Notes under the pieces: generated by a model
Told to the model about the DNA's origin: nothing
The model's database searches: none
Seen by the model: the letters and a program-made list of their open reading frames with translations, nothing else
Translations under genes and position numbers: made by a program
Assembly: GCA_023402355.1 (NCBI GenBank)
Contig: JAEXCG010000047.1
Span: 1-30,470 of the forward strand
Length of the DNA: 30,470 bases
Direction: 5' to 3'
From: Bacillota bacterium
Lineage (GTDB): Bacteria; Bacillota; Clostridia; Christensenellales; Aristaeellaceae
Part shown: positions 1 through 6,397 of the stretch, piece after piece
Position numbering within the stretch: the stretch's first letter is position 1
Layout of the letters: every line of letters begins with the position of its first letter

Positions 1-1040
1 ATCTTGAGCTGCGTGACCTCCCGCGCCATGTGGTTGAACGTGTCGTTCACCAGGTCCAGCTCCCGTACGTGCGTGCGGACGGGAACGCGGGCGTCCAGGT
101 CGCCGCGCTGAAAGGCGCGCATCGCCAGGGTGAGGTCCTCGAGCGGACGCAGCATGTGCCGCTTGGTCAAAAGGTAGGCGCACAGCACGAGCAGACACAT
201 GAGCGCGCAGAGCCCGAGCAGGAGGTAGAGGTTGCGGCTCAGGCCGCCCACCAGACGCTCGGTGCGCACCAGCGCGGCCAGCGTGAGGTCGGCGCGCGAG
301 AGCGGGGCGCGCACGAGCGTGTAGCGCGCGCCGTCCAGCGTGAAGTCGTCGCCCGTCAGGAATACGGGCTCGCTCAGCGCGTGGGAGACGAGCTCGGAGG
401 AGAGCACCGCGCCCGAATCCTCCAGCAGGCACACGTCGTCCACCGCCAGAAAGCTGGAGCTGCGCAGGCTCTGGAGCAGCGTGTCCGCGCTCACGTACAC
501 GCCCAGGTAGCTGTCGCTGAAGGGGCGCACGAAGAAGAGGTAGCAGGCGTCCCCGACGCGCCGGCAGTACCAGGAGAGCTGGTCGCCGGAGAGAGCGCCG
601 CCAAGGTCGCCGCGCAGCCTGTCGCACAGCGCGTCCGTGCTGGCGAGGGGCAGCGTCCGGTAGGCGCAGGTCAGCAGGCGGTCCGACCTGGGCGAATAGT
701 AAAAGGCCCCCTCCATGCTGGCGGAGAGCAGCACGCTCTGCGAGAGCGTGCGGTGGATCGTCTGGCGCGCGAGCAGCGATTGGGTGTCGTCGCCCGGGCG
801 CTCGGCGGCGTACAGCGCGCTCGTCTCGGTGTTGATCAGGCCCGTGAGGTTCAGCTCGACGCTGTGAAAGGTGCCTTCGATCATCTGCAGGTAGAGGCGC
901 ATGGTGTCGCTGTAGGAGCGCAGCACCTGGCGCTTGACGAACCCGGCCGAATAGGCGGTGTTCATCAGCGTAAAGGCGGTCAGAAACAGAAGGATGCAGA
1001 CGAAGAGAAGCTGAACCCAGCGCTTGAGCGAAAGGCGCAT
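1..1040 (-). CDS. YesM-type sensor histidine kinase, 5' part only
   Basis: The N-terminal 346 residues of a membrane sensor kinase are present; the gene runs off the left edge, so the kinase domain is not seen. The start is the ATG at 1040, with a weak GCGGGG element about 8 nt upstream. A first membrane helix (about residues 8-28) is followed by an extracellular region of about 240 residues with the sequence FFVRPFSDSYLGVYV typical of dCache-like sensors. A second helix (about 268-290) follows, then a HAMP domain ending FNHMAREVTQLK, which is characteristic of YesM/LytS-like kinases (HisKA_7TM-independent, His_kinase family) that partner AraC-type regulators. In Firmicutes such pairs usually control carbohydrate uptake; the partner would lie left of the window. 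Family assignment is firm, the ligand is unknown. Confidence 0.88.
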   Translation of the reverse strand, partial: MRLSLKRWVQLLFVCILLFLTAFTLMNTAYSAGFVKRQVLRSYSDTMRLYLQMIEGTFHSVELNLTGLINTETSALYAAERPGDDTQSLLARQTIHRTLSQSVLLSASMEGAFYYSPRSDRLLTCAYRTLPLASTDALCDRLRGDLGGALSGDQLSWYCRRVGDACYLFFVRPFSDSYLGVYVSADTLLQSLRSSSFLAVDDVCLLEDSGAVLSSELVSHALSEPVFLTGDDFTLDGARYTLVRAPLSRADLTLAALVRTERLVGGLSRNLYLLLGLCALMCLLVLCAYLLTKRHMLRPLEDLTLAMRAFQRGDLDARVPVRTHVRELDLVNDTFNHMAREVTQLK

Positions 1041-1114
1041 CACACATACCCCGCTTTACAAAATGTTTGGCTTTGAGGATTGGAGAAAGGGAAGGGCGAT
1101 CGGCGATCAGGATA

Positions 1115-1143
1115 AATATAGCGCAAAGGATGAAAAACCGCAA
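1115..1143 (-). promoter_or_regulatory. Candidate sigma-A promoter for the YesM-type kinase gene
   Basis: Read on the minus strand, TTGCGG (1143-1138) is separated by 17 nt from TATATT (1120-1115), about 75 nt upstream of the kinase start. Spacing is ideal; both boxes are imperfect. Confidence 0.5.
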
Positions 1144-1212
1144 TCGAATTTGTGCATCCTTGGATTTTCCCCGGCGCAGGAAAGGCCGCGCGCCGCAAAT
1201 CCCTTGATTTCC

Positions 1213-1241
1213 TTGACTTTTTGCCGCGTTGATTGTACAAT
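1213..1241 (+). promoter_or_regulatory. Sigma-A promoter for the ABC-F gene
   Basis: TTGACT (1213-1218), 17-nt spacer, TACAAT (1236-1241). The initiation point near 1248 gives a leader of about 70 nt before the ABC-F start codon. Confidence 0.75.
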
Positions 1242-1316
1242 ACGTTCGTTATGCCCTGTAAGCAAAACGCAGGGACTATGGGATGCGGGCAAGGCCCCGG
1301 GAGGATTCAATCGCAC

Positions 1317-2936
1317 ATGATCGCAGCACAAAACGTCACCCTGAGCTACAGCGGCAAGCCGCTTTTCAAGAACGTCAACATCAAGTTCACCGCCGGGAAC
1401 TGCTACGGCATCATCGGCGCGAACGGCGCGGGCAAGTCCACGTTCCTGCGCCTGCTCTCCGGCGAGCTGGAGCCCACGTCGGGCGAAATCGCCATCACGC
1501 CCGGCGAGCGCATGGCGGTGCTGAGGCAGAACCACTTCGAGTTCGACGAGTTCGAGGTGCTGCAGACCGTCATCATGGGCCATAAGCGCCTGTACGACAT
1601 CATGACCGAGAAGGAAGCGCTCTATCAGAAGGAGGACTTCACCGAGGCGGACGGCGTGCGCGCCTCCGAGCTGGAGGGCGAGTTCGCGGATTTGGACGGC
1701 TGGAACGCCGAGTCCGACGCGGAGATGCTGCTGACCGGCCTGGGCCTCTCGCTCGACGTGGAGCACAAGCTCATGCGCGAGCTGGACGGCAGCCAGAAGG
1801 TCAAGGTGCTCCTGGCGCAGGCGCTGTTCGGAAACCCGGACATCCTGCTGCTGGACGAGCCGACCAACCACCTGGACATCCAGAGCGTGCGCTGGCTGGA
1901 AAACTTCCTGCTCGACTTCCCGAACACGGTCATCGTCGTCTCCCACGACCGCCACTTCCTCAACAAGGTCTGCACGCACATCTGCGACATCGACTACAGC
2001 AAGATTCAGATGTACGTGGGCAACTACGACTTCTGGTACGAGTACACGCAGATGGCCGCGCGCCAGGCGAAGGACCAGAACAAGAAGACCGAGCAGAAGA
2101 TCAAGGAGCTGCAGGCCTTCATCGCCCGCTTCTCCGCGAACGCGAGCAAGCACAAGCAGGCCACCAGCCGCAAGAAGCTGCTGGACAACCTGACCATGGA
2201 AAACTTCGAGCCCTCCAGCCGCCGCTACCCCTTCGTGCAGTTCAAGCCCGACCGCGACATCGGCAACGACCTGCTGACGGTGAAGGACCTGACCAAGACC
2301 GTGAACGGCCGCAAGGTGCTCAACAAGATTTCGTTTACCCTGACCCCGGGCGACAAGGTCGCCTTCGTGGGCGCGGACGAGCTGGCCAAGACGACGTTCT
2401 TCCAGATCCTCATGGGCGAGATCGAGCCGGACGAGGGCAGCTTCAAGTGGGGCGTGACCACCTCGCAGGCCTACTTCCCCAAGGACAACAACGCCTTCTT
2501 CGAGGGCTGCGACCTCACGCTCATCGACTGGCTGCGCCAGTTCTCCGACGAGCAGTACGAGGCCGACATCCGCGGGTGGCTGGGCCGCATGCTCTTCTCC
2601 GGCGAGGACGCGCTCAAGCCCGCGCGCGTGCTCTCCGGCGGCGAGCGCGTGCGCTGCATGCTCTCCAAGATGATGCTCTCCGGCGCGAACGTGCTCATCC
2701 TGGACGAGCCGACCAATCACCTGGACCTGGAGTCGATCACCGCGCTCAACGAGGGCATGACCTCGTTTACCGGCAGCATGCTCTTCACCACGCAGGACCA
2801 CGAGTGCGTGCAGACCGTGGCCAACCGCATCATGGAAATCCTGCCGGGCGGGCTCATCGACCGGCGCGACAGCTACGACGAGTACATCGAAAACCCCGAC
2901 ATCCCCGCCCTGCGCGAGCGGCTGATGAATGCTTAA
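1317..2936 (+). CDS. ABC-F family ATPase, YbiT-type
   Basis: A soluble 539-residue protein with two ABC domains and no membrane segment, the ABC-F layout; these proteins act on ribosomes rather than transporting. I chose the ATG at 1317 because GGGAGGA lies about 10 nt upstream, although the frame stays open further 5'. Domain 1 has Walker A GANGAGKS (residues 34-41), a modified signature LDGSQK and Walker B LLLDEPTNHLD. The inter-domain linker is lysine-rich. Domain 2 has a proper LSGGE signature and LILDEPTNHLD, but its Walker A reads GADELAKTT (352-360), with Ala where Gly normally precedes Lys-Thr. The N-terminal sequence and the VIMGHK segment match YbiT-type members. The antibiotic-resistance branch is not suggested. 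Promoter at 1213. Confidence 0.93.
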   Translation: MIAAQNVTLSYSGKPLFKNVNIKFTAGNCYGIIGANGAGKSTFLRLLSGELEPTSGEIAITPGERMAVLRQNHFEFDEFEVLQTVIMGHKRLYDIMTEKEALYQKEDFTEADGVRASELEGEFADLDGWNAESDAEMLLTGLGLSLDVEHKLMRELDGSQKVKVLLAQALFGNPDILLLDEPTNHLDIQSVRWLENFLLDFPNTVIVVSHDRHFLNKVCTHICDIDYSKIQMYVGNYDFWYEYTQMAARQAKDQNKKTEQKIKELQAFIARFSANASKHKQATSRKKLLDNLTMENFEPSSRRYPFVQFKPDRDIGNDLLTVKDLTKTVNGRKVLNKISFTLTPGDKVAFVGADELAKTTFFQILMGEIEPDEGSFKWGVTTSQAYFPKDNNAFFEGCDLTLIDWLRQFSDEQYEADIRGWLGRMLFSGEDALKPARVLSGGERVRCMLSKMMLSGANVLILDEPTNHLDLESITALNEGMTSFTGSMLFTTQDHECVQTVANRIMEILPGGLIDRRDSYDEYIENPDIPALRERLMNA

Positions 2937-2972
2937 AGGAGACTGAAATTTTTGACCCCGCGAAGATGGCTG

Positions 2973-3001
2973 TTTCGCGCGGGACAAAACTGTGCTATAA
3001 T
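2973..3001 (+). promoter_or_regulatory. Candidate promoter for pgsA
   Basis: A perfect TATAAT (2996-3001) lies 17 nt after a poor -35 (TTTCGC, 2973-2978). It sits in the 170-nt gap between the ABC-F stop and the pgsA start, so pgsA probably has its own transcript with a leader of about 100 nt. Confidence 0.55.
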
Positions 3002-3106
3002 GGCCTGTAAGGGTTCGCGCAGGGCGAATCCCGGGCCGGTTTGCGCCCCTGCGCGGGGCGCGGGCCGCGCAGATTCAGGCGATTCCCCCGAAAGGAACAT
3101 GAAACG

Positions 3107-3661
3107 GTGGAGAAGATCAGGCAAGAGAAGATCCTTAACGTACCGAACGCGCTGACGATTCTGCGCTTTGTGCTGCTGCCCTTTTTCGTGTGGCAGTTTT
3201 TCCGGGGCCACACGACCACGGCGTTCATCATCTACATCGTCGTGCAGCTCACCGATATGCTGGACGGGCTCATCGCGCGGAAGTGCAACCTCGTCACCAA
3301 CTTCGGCAAGCTCATGGACCCCCTGGCCGACAAGCTGATGCTGCTGACCGTGCTCATCTGCTTTGGCATCGACGGGCGCGTGCCGTGGTGGATCATCGCG
3401 CTGGTGCTGGTGAAGGAAGCGTCGCTGGTCGCCGGCGGGGCGGTCGCGCTGCACCGGGGCATCGTGGTGCACGCCAAGCACATCGGCAAGATCGCGACCG
3501 TGGTGTTCGCGCTCTCGATCGTGCTGAACTTCCTGTCGGCCAGCCCCTGGGACCGCTACGTGCTGTACGCGGCCGTGGCGCTGACGCTTTCCGCGCTCGT
3601 CTTTTACGCGGCGGACATGCTGGGCCCGCTGCGCGCGGCGAAGAAGCCCCGGGCGAAGTAA
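3107..3661 (+). CDS. pgsA: CDP-diacylglycerol--glycerol-3-phosphate 3-phosphatidyltransferase
   Basis: A 184-residue integral membrane enzyme that makes phosphatidylglycerophosphate from CDP-diacylglycerol and glycerol 3-phosphate, the committed step to phosphatidylglycerol and cardiolipin. The complete CDP-alcohol phosphotransferase signature is visible: D-x2-D-G-x2-A-R-x8-G-x3-D-x3-D, starting with DMLDG and ending DPLAD. The N-terminal LNVPNALTILRF is typical of PgsA, and four or more hydrophobic helices follow. I use the GTG at 3107, which has AAAGGA about 11 nt upstream; the ATG at 3099 is in another frame and reaches a stop after 18 codons. Length fits the family. Followed directly by a strong terminator. 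Confidence 0.93.
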   Translation: MEKIRQEKILNVPNALTILRFVLLPFFVWQFFRGHTTTAFIIYIVVQLTDMLDGLIARKCNLVTNFGKLMDPLADKLMLLTVLICFGIDGRVPWWIIALVLVKEASLVAGGAVALHRGIVVHAKHIGKIATVVFALSIVLNFLSASPWDRYVLYAAVALTLSALVFYAADMLGPLRAAKKPRAK

Positions 3662-3685
3662 GCGGAAACAAATACTACAAAGCGG

Positions 3686-3710
3686 GGCCCGCCGGAGACG
3701 GCGGGCCTTT
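3686..3710 (+). terminator. Intrinsic terminator after pgsA
   Basis: GGCCCGCC (3686-3693) pairs with GGCGGGCC (3700-3707) around a 6-nt loop and is followed by TTT. Confidence 0.85.
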
Positions 3711-3766
3711 CGTCATGAGGACGCTTTAAAAAGGGGGAATATTGGGTGAGGCTCAACGAAGCAGGG

Positions 3767-3805
3767 CTCCATGCAAGGCCAGAAAGCCGCGACGGCTGCA
3801 TGGAG
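3767..3805. repeat. Inverted repeat upstream of the CD3324-family gene
   Basis: CTCCATGCA (3767-3775) and TGCATGGAG (3797-3805) are perfect 9-bp inverted repeats around 21 nt, 65 nt before the next gene's start. There is no T-run, so it is not a terminator. It could be a leader hairpin or an operator; I found no convincing promoter in 3711-3869. Confidence 0.5.
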
Positions 3806-3869
3806 TAAATCGGTCGCGGGCTTGACGCTGGCTTTGCTGCTTGACGGAAACATCAAGGAGGGAGCCCGC

Positions 3870-4133
3870 ATGAAGTATATAAGCGCGAAAGCGCTTCTTC
3901 CCGACGCGCTGGTCGAGGAGCTGCAAGGCTACATCCAGGGCGGCTACATCTACGTGCCCACGACGCGGGCGCGGAGGAAGCGCTGGGGGGAAGCGTCCGG
4001 ATACCGCGAGGAGCTGCGCAAGAGGAATCAGGAGATCAAGAGCGCGTACCGGCAGGGCGAAACCGCCGAGCTGCTGGCGGAGCGCTACTGCCTGTCCACG
4101 CATGCGATCCGCAAGATCGTCTATGAGAAATAG
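3870..4133 (+). CDS. CD3324-family small DNA-binding protein
   Basis: An 87-residue protein. The N-terminal half contains GGYIYVPTT and a following arginine-rich stretch with W-G-E-x-S-G-Y-R-E-E-L, the pattern of the clostridial CD3324 family. The C-terminal 40 residues form a helix-turn-helix (LLAERYCLSTHAIRKIV). Members resemble the DNA-binding half of Mor/C-type phage activators and are presumed transcription factors; targets are unknown. Start ATG 3870 has the strong ribosome binding site AAGGAGGGAG at 3855-3864; an in-frame upstream extension has no such site. It is flanked by terminators, so it is probably monocistronic. Confidence 0.82.
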   Translation: MKYISAKALLPDALVEELQGYIQGGYIYVPTTRARRKRWGEASGYREELRKRNQEIKSAYRQGETAELLAERYCLSTHAIRKIVYEK

Positions 4134-4137
4134 GACT

Positions 4138-4160
4138 GGGGGCCGCACGCTGCGGCCTCC
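4138..4160 (+). terminator. Terminator hairpin, left flank of repeat copy 1
   Basis: GGCCGC (4141-4146), loop ACGCT, GCGGCC (4152-4157), then CCTCCT and no T-run. It is nearly the same hairpin as at 4344-4360 on the other side of the repeat, and it follows the CD3324-family stop by 7 nt. It looks like a terminator whose T-tract has been separated from it. Confidence 0.6.
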
Positions 4161-4164
4161 TCGG

Positions 4165-4340
4165 CGTGTCGACAAAGTGGCAAACGCCACTTTGTCGAGA
4201 TTACGGGATATTTTTTCGCTCCGCAAAACTACGTTTTGCTGCGGAAAAAGCCCCGCCCGCCCGGCATAGCCGGGCGATACGATTACAGTCTTGCAGACGG
4301 CTTTGGTTTGTCTGTCTTCGATGAGTTTTTCGATAATCTG
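4165..4340 (+). repeat. Dispersed structured repeat, copy 1 (short form)
   Basis: A 176-bp non-coding element with a second copy at 19471-19727 in the same orientation. Shared parts in order are: a 13-bp perfect hairpin (TCGACAAAGTGGC, 4-nt loop, its complement; 4169-4198); ATTACGGG and a T-run; a hairpin with CCGCAAAAC against GTTTTGCTGCGG; a GAAAAAGCCCC box; a hairpin CGCCCGGC-ATA-GCCGGGCG; GATACGATTACAGTCTTG; and a 3' end TTTTTCGATAATCTG. The outermost TGTCGACAAA and, inverted, TTGTCGAAAA-like ends form imperfect terminal inverted repeats. No plausible protein is encoded. Function unknown; a non-autonomous mobile element or a structured RNA are both possible. Confidence 0.8.
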
Positions 4341-4369
4341 GGGGGCCGCACGACGCGGCCTCCTTTTTT
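4341..4369 (+). terminator. Intrinsic terminator, right flank of repeat copy 1
   Basis: GGCCGC (4344-4349), loop ACGAC, GCGGCC (4355-4360), then TCCTTTTTT. Compared with the left-flank hairpin the stem is identical, the loop differs at its last two bases, and a complete T-run is present. Confidence 0.8.
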
Positions 4370-4418
4370 GATGAAGGCGGCGATTCGCAGAACGGGGAGG
4401 CACAGTCCACAGCCCATA

Positions 4419-4576
4419 GCCGCGGCCGCGTGCGCAAACGCGCGAGACGGAAAAAGCAATTCGGAGGAGGAAGCGGGCCCCGCCCGCCTGCCCGCCCGCC
4501 GCGGCCGCGTGCGCAAACGCATGAGACGGAAAAAGCAATTCGGAAGTGGAAGCGGGCACAGCCCGCCCGCTTGCCC
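4419..4576. repeat. Two tandem 79-bp repeat units
   Basis: Unit A begins at 4419 and unit B at 4498. Each runs GCCGCGGCCGCG, TGCGCAAACGC, GAGACGGAAAAAGCAATTCGGA, then GGAAGCGGGC-x-CGCCCGCC-type hairpin sequence. They differ at a handful of positions. A fragment of the same unit recurs at 19795-19823. No gene is seen in 4370-4603. Confidence 0.75.
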
Positions 4577-4603
4577 GCAAATGTTTCGGTGCCGTTCTGT
4601 GTA

Positions 4604-4632
4604 TTGAGAACGGCGGACGGCGGGGTTATGAT
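4604..4632 (+). promoter_or_regulatory. Sigma-A promoter for the hydrolase/acetyltransferase pair
   Basis: TTGAGA (4604-4609), 17-nt spacer, TATGAT (4627-4632). It lies about 40 nt upstream of the hydrolase start codon. Confidence 0.65.
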
Positions 4633-4677
4633 AAGGATAGGCGGCGCAAAAAGCGGACGCCGGGGGAGAGAACGCAC

Positions 4678-5403
4678 ATGTGTATCCGATTCGTGTCAAA
4701 CGGCGACGAGCTGCTGACCGGCTTTAACTTCGACATCGACCTGGCCGTGTGGGACCATCGAGTCTTCATGGACGAGGACCGCTTTTCCATCGGCATCCGG
4801 CGGCCCGACGGCCTGTACCACGTCTACCACGGCGTGAACCGCAACGGGAACGCGGGCACGCTGCTCTACGTGAACGGAAACCCGGCGGGGGCGTACGCGG
4901 ACGGCCCCGACTGCCTCACGATCTCCGACCTCACGGAGCGCTTCGTGCAGGGGGAAATCACGCTCGACGAGGCGCTTTCGGCGGTGCAGACCCGGCGAAT
5001 CGTCTACGCGCCGGACGCGACCATGCAGGCGCTGCTGTCGGACGGACGCGGCCGCGCGCTGATCGTCGAGCCCGGCATCGGCTACCGCATGGAATGGGCG
5101 CCGCTTTCTCTGATCGCCAACGGGTCGTGCCTCGACCCCGAAAGCACGCGGCCCTTCGCCGTGCCGGGCGACGACCGCTACGAACGGGCGCAGCGCCTGC
5201 TGTCGGGCCGCGGGCGCTCTCTCACCGCCGAAGACGCGCTGGAGGTGCTGCGCGCCGTCCGGCAGGAGGGGCCGTGGGCGACCCGCGTCTCCTTCGTCTT
5301 CGCCCCGCAGCGGGGCACCGTCCTGTACGTGCTCAATCGCCGCTTTGACGAAGTGTTCAGGCACGAGTTTGGGGCGCGCCGAGCGCCGGGAGCGAGGCTA
5401 TGA
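4678..5403 (+). CDS. Choloylglycine hydrolase-family (Ntn) amidase, short form
   Basis: A 241-residue cytoplasmic Ntn-hydrolase that would cleave a linear amide bond; the substrate is not determined. The start is ATG 4678 with GGGGGAG about 10 nt upstream. The protein begins Met-Cys, so removal of Met exposes Cys2 as nucleophile. FNFDIDL (residues 16-22) supplies the Asp corresponding to Asp21 of bile salt hydrolases, ANGS near residue 148 matches the oxyanion Asn region, and the RYERAQR segment supplies the late Arg. Classical bile salt and penicillin V hydrolases have about 320-330 residues, so this member is about 80-90 residues shorter and its substrate pocket is reduced. The stop overlaps the next start in ATGA, implying translational coupling to the acetyltransferase. 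Confidence 0.8.
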   Translation: MCIRFVSNGDELLTGFNFDIDLAVWDHRVFMDEDRFSIGIRRPDGLYHVYHGVNRNGNAGTLLYVNGNPAGAYADGPDCLTISDLTERFVQGEITLDEALSAVQTRRIVYAPDATMQALLSDGRGRALIVEPGIGYRMEWAPLSLIANGSCLDPESTRPFAVPGDDRYERAQRLLSGRGRSLTAEDALEVLRAVRQEGPWATRVSFVFAPQRGTVLYVLNRRFDEVFRHEFGARRAPGARL

Positions 5404-6023
5404 ATCCAGACCTGATCTACCCCCGCACGGGGGATACGCAGACCGTTTACCTGAAAAACGTCGTGCAGGACCCCAGCATCCAAGTGGGCGACTTTACGAT
5501 GTACAACGACTTTGAACGGGACCCACGGGACTTCGAGCGCAACAACGTGCTCTACCACTACCCCGTCAACCGCGACCGGCTCGTCATCGGGAAGTTCTGC
5601 TCCATCGCCTGCGGCGCGAAATTCCTGTTTAACAGCGCCAACCACGCGCTGGGCGCGCTGTCCACCTACCCGTTCCCCCTCTTCTACGAGGCCTGGGGGC
5701 TGGACAGGAGGGACGTGGCCTCGGCGTGGGACAACAAGGGCGACATCGTCGCCTGTAACGACGTGTGGATCGGCTATCAGGCGGTCATCCTCGCCGGGGT
5801 CACCCTCGGGGACGGGGCCGTCGTCGCCGCCCGCGCGGTGGTGACGCGGGACGTCGCCCCGTACACGATCGTGGGCGGCGTGCCGGCAAGACCGATCCGG
5901 CGGCGCTTTGACGAGGAGACGACCGCGGCGCTGCTGGCATTGAAGTGGTGGGACTGGCCCGCGGAGCGCATCGCGCAAAACCTCGGCGCGATCCGCGCGG
6001 GGAAAGTGGAAGCGATGCGGTGA
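5400..6023 (+). CDS. Vat/CatB-family xenobiotic acyltransferase
   Basis: A 207-residue left-handed beta-helix acetyltransferase that uses acetyl-CoA to acetylate a hydroxyl group. Hexapeptide repeats run from about residue 60 (VIGKFCSIACGAKF) through DVWIGYQAVILAGVTLGDGAVVAARAVV with a PYTIVGGVPAR turn. NSANHALGALSTYPF contains the His expected to be catalytic in streptogramin and chloramphenicol acetyltransferases of this class. Length and the C-terminal KWWDWP helix fit Vat-like enzymes. The start overlaps the hydrolase stop by 4 nt. Homology alone does not show drug resistance; many chromosomal relatives have unknown acceptors. Confidence 0.85.
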   Translation: MNPDLIYPRTGDTQTVYLKNVVQDPSIQVGDFTMYNDFERDPRDFERNNVLYHYPVNRDRLVIGKFCSIACGAKFLFNSANHALGALSTYPFPLFYEAWGLDRRDVASAWDNKGDIVACNDVWIGYQAVILAGVTLGDGAVVAARAVVTRDVAPYTIVGGVPARPIRRRFDEETTAALLALKWWDWPAERIAQNLGAIRAGKVEAMR

Positions 6024-6027
6024 AACT

Positions 6028-6056
6028 GCGGCCCCGATTTTCGGGGCCGCGGTTTT
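6028..6056 (+). terminator. Intrinsic terminator after the acetyltransferase
   Basis: GCGGCCCCGA (6028-6037), loop TTT, TCGGGGCCGC (6041-6050), followed by GGTTTT. The remaining 6057-6311 is GC-rich and I see no gene or clear signal in it. Confidence 0.88.
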
Positions 6057-6311
6057 GATGAGGAAGCAGATCGTTTGACCGGCCCGCCGCGGCAGGCCAC
6101 AGGCCGCCCGGCGAAAAACGGCGTGCTTCGCCTGACGCCTGCGCTGACGCGCGCAGACGGACGGTTGGTGGAGACAAAGGAAAAAAGGCCGGAAAACGCC
6201 CGCGCTTCCGCCCCTTTCGGCGGCGAGCCCCGCCCCGCGCGCGGCTATCGTCGATGCGCCGCCATTTCGCCCGGCGCTCCCGTCTAAATTCTACAAAACG
6301 CGCGAAAGAGC

Positions 6312-6340
6312 TTGCTTTTGCGCCCTGTGTGCTCTATACT
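6312..6340 (+). promoter_or_regulatory. Sigma-A promoter for the IMP dehydrogenase gene
   Basis: TTGCTT (6312-6317), 17-nt spacer, TATACT (6335-6340). The leader would be about 50 nt, with no evident purine riboswitch. Confidence 0.72.
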
Positions 6341-6397
6341 TAATCATTAATTCCATAACCATTCAGTGCTGTGACAGAGAAAAGAGGAGGACTTTGG

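Noticed and set aside
30..1076. 348-codon plus-strand frame at the left edge
   Set aside because: The minus strand carries a complete N-terminus of a sensor kinase with membrane helices and HAMP; the plus-strand frame is only its antisense.
1107..2987. 626-codon open frame on the minus strand opposite the ABC-F gene
   Set aside because: Its product is an Ala/Leu/Val/His/Arg-rich, motif-free sequence typical of the antisense frame of a GC-rich gene; the plus strand encodes an unmistakable ABC-F protein.
4165..4340. Group IIC intron remnant
   Set aside because: Such introns do sit behind terminators, but I see no domain V or reverse transcriptase remnant, and the flanking duplication is not a group II feature.
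4201..4677. Overlapping frames on both strands in the repeat region
   Set aside because: They consist of translated repeat sequence (the phrase AKRSFAERKN recurs in both copies) without ribosome binding sites.
5400..6023. Calling the acetyltransferase a streptogramin or chloramphenicol resistance gene
   Set aside because: The fold and catalytic His are shared by many chromosomal acetyltransferases with other acceptors; resistance cannot be read from sequence.
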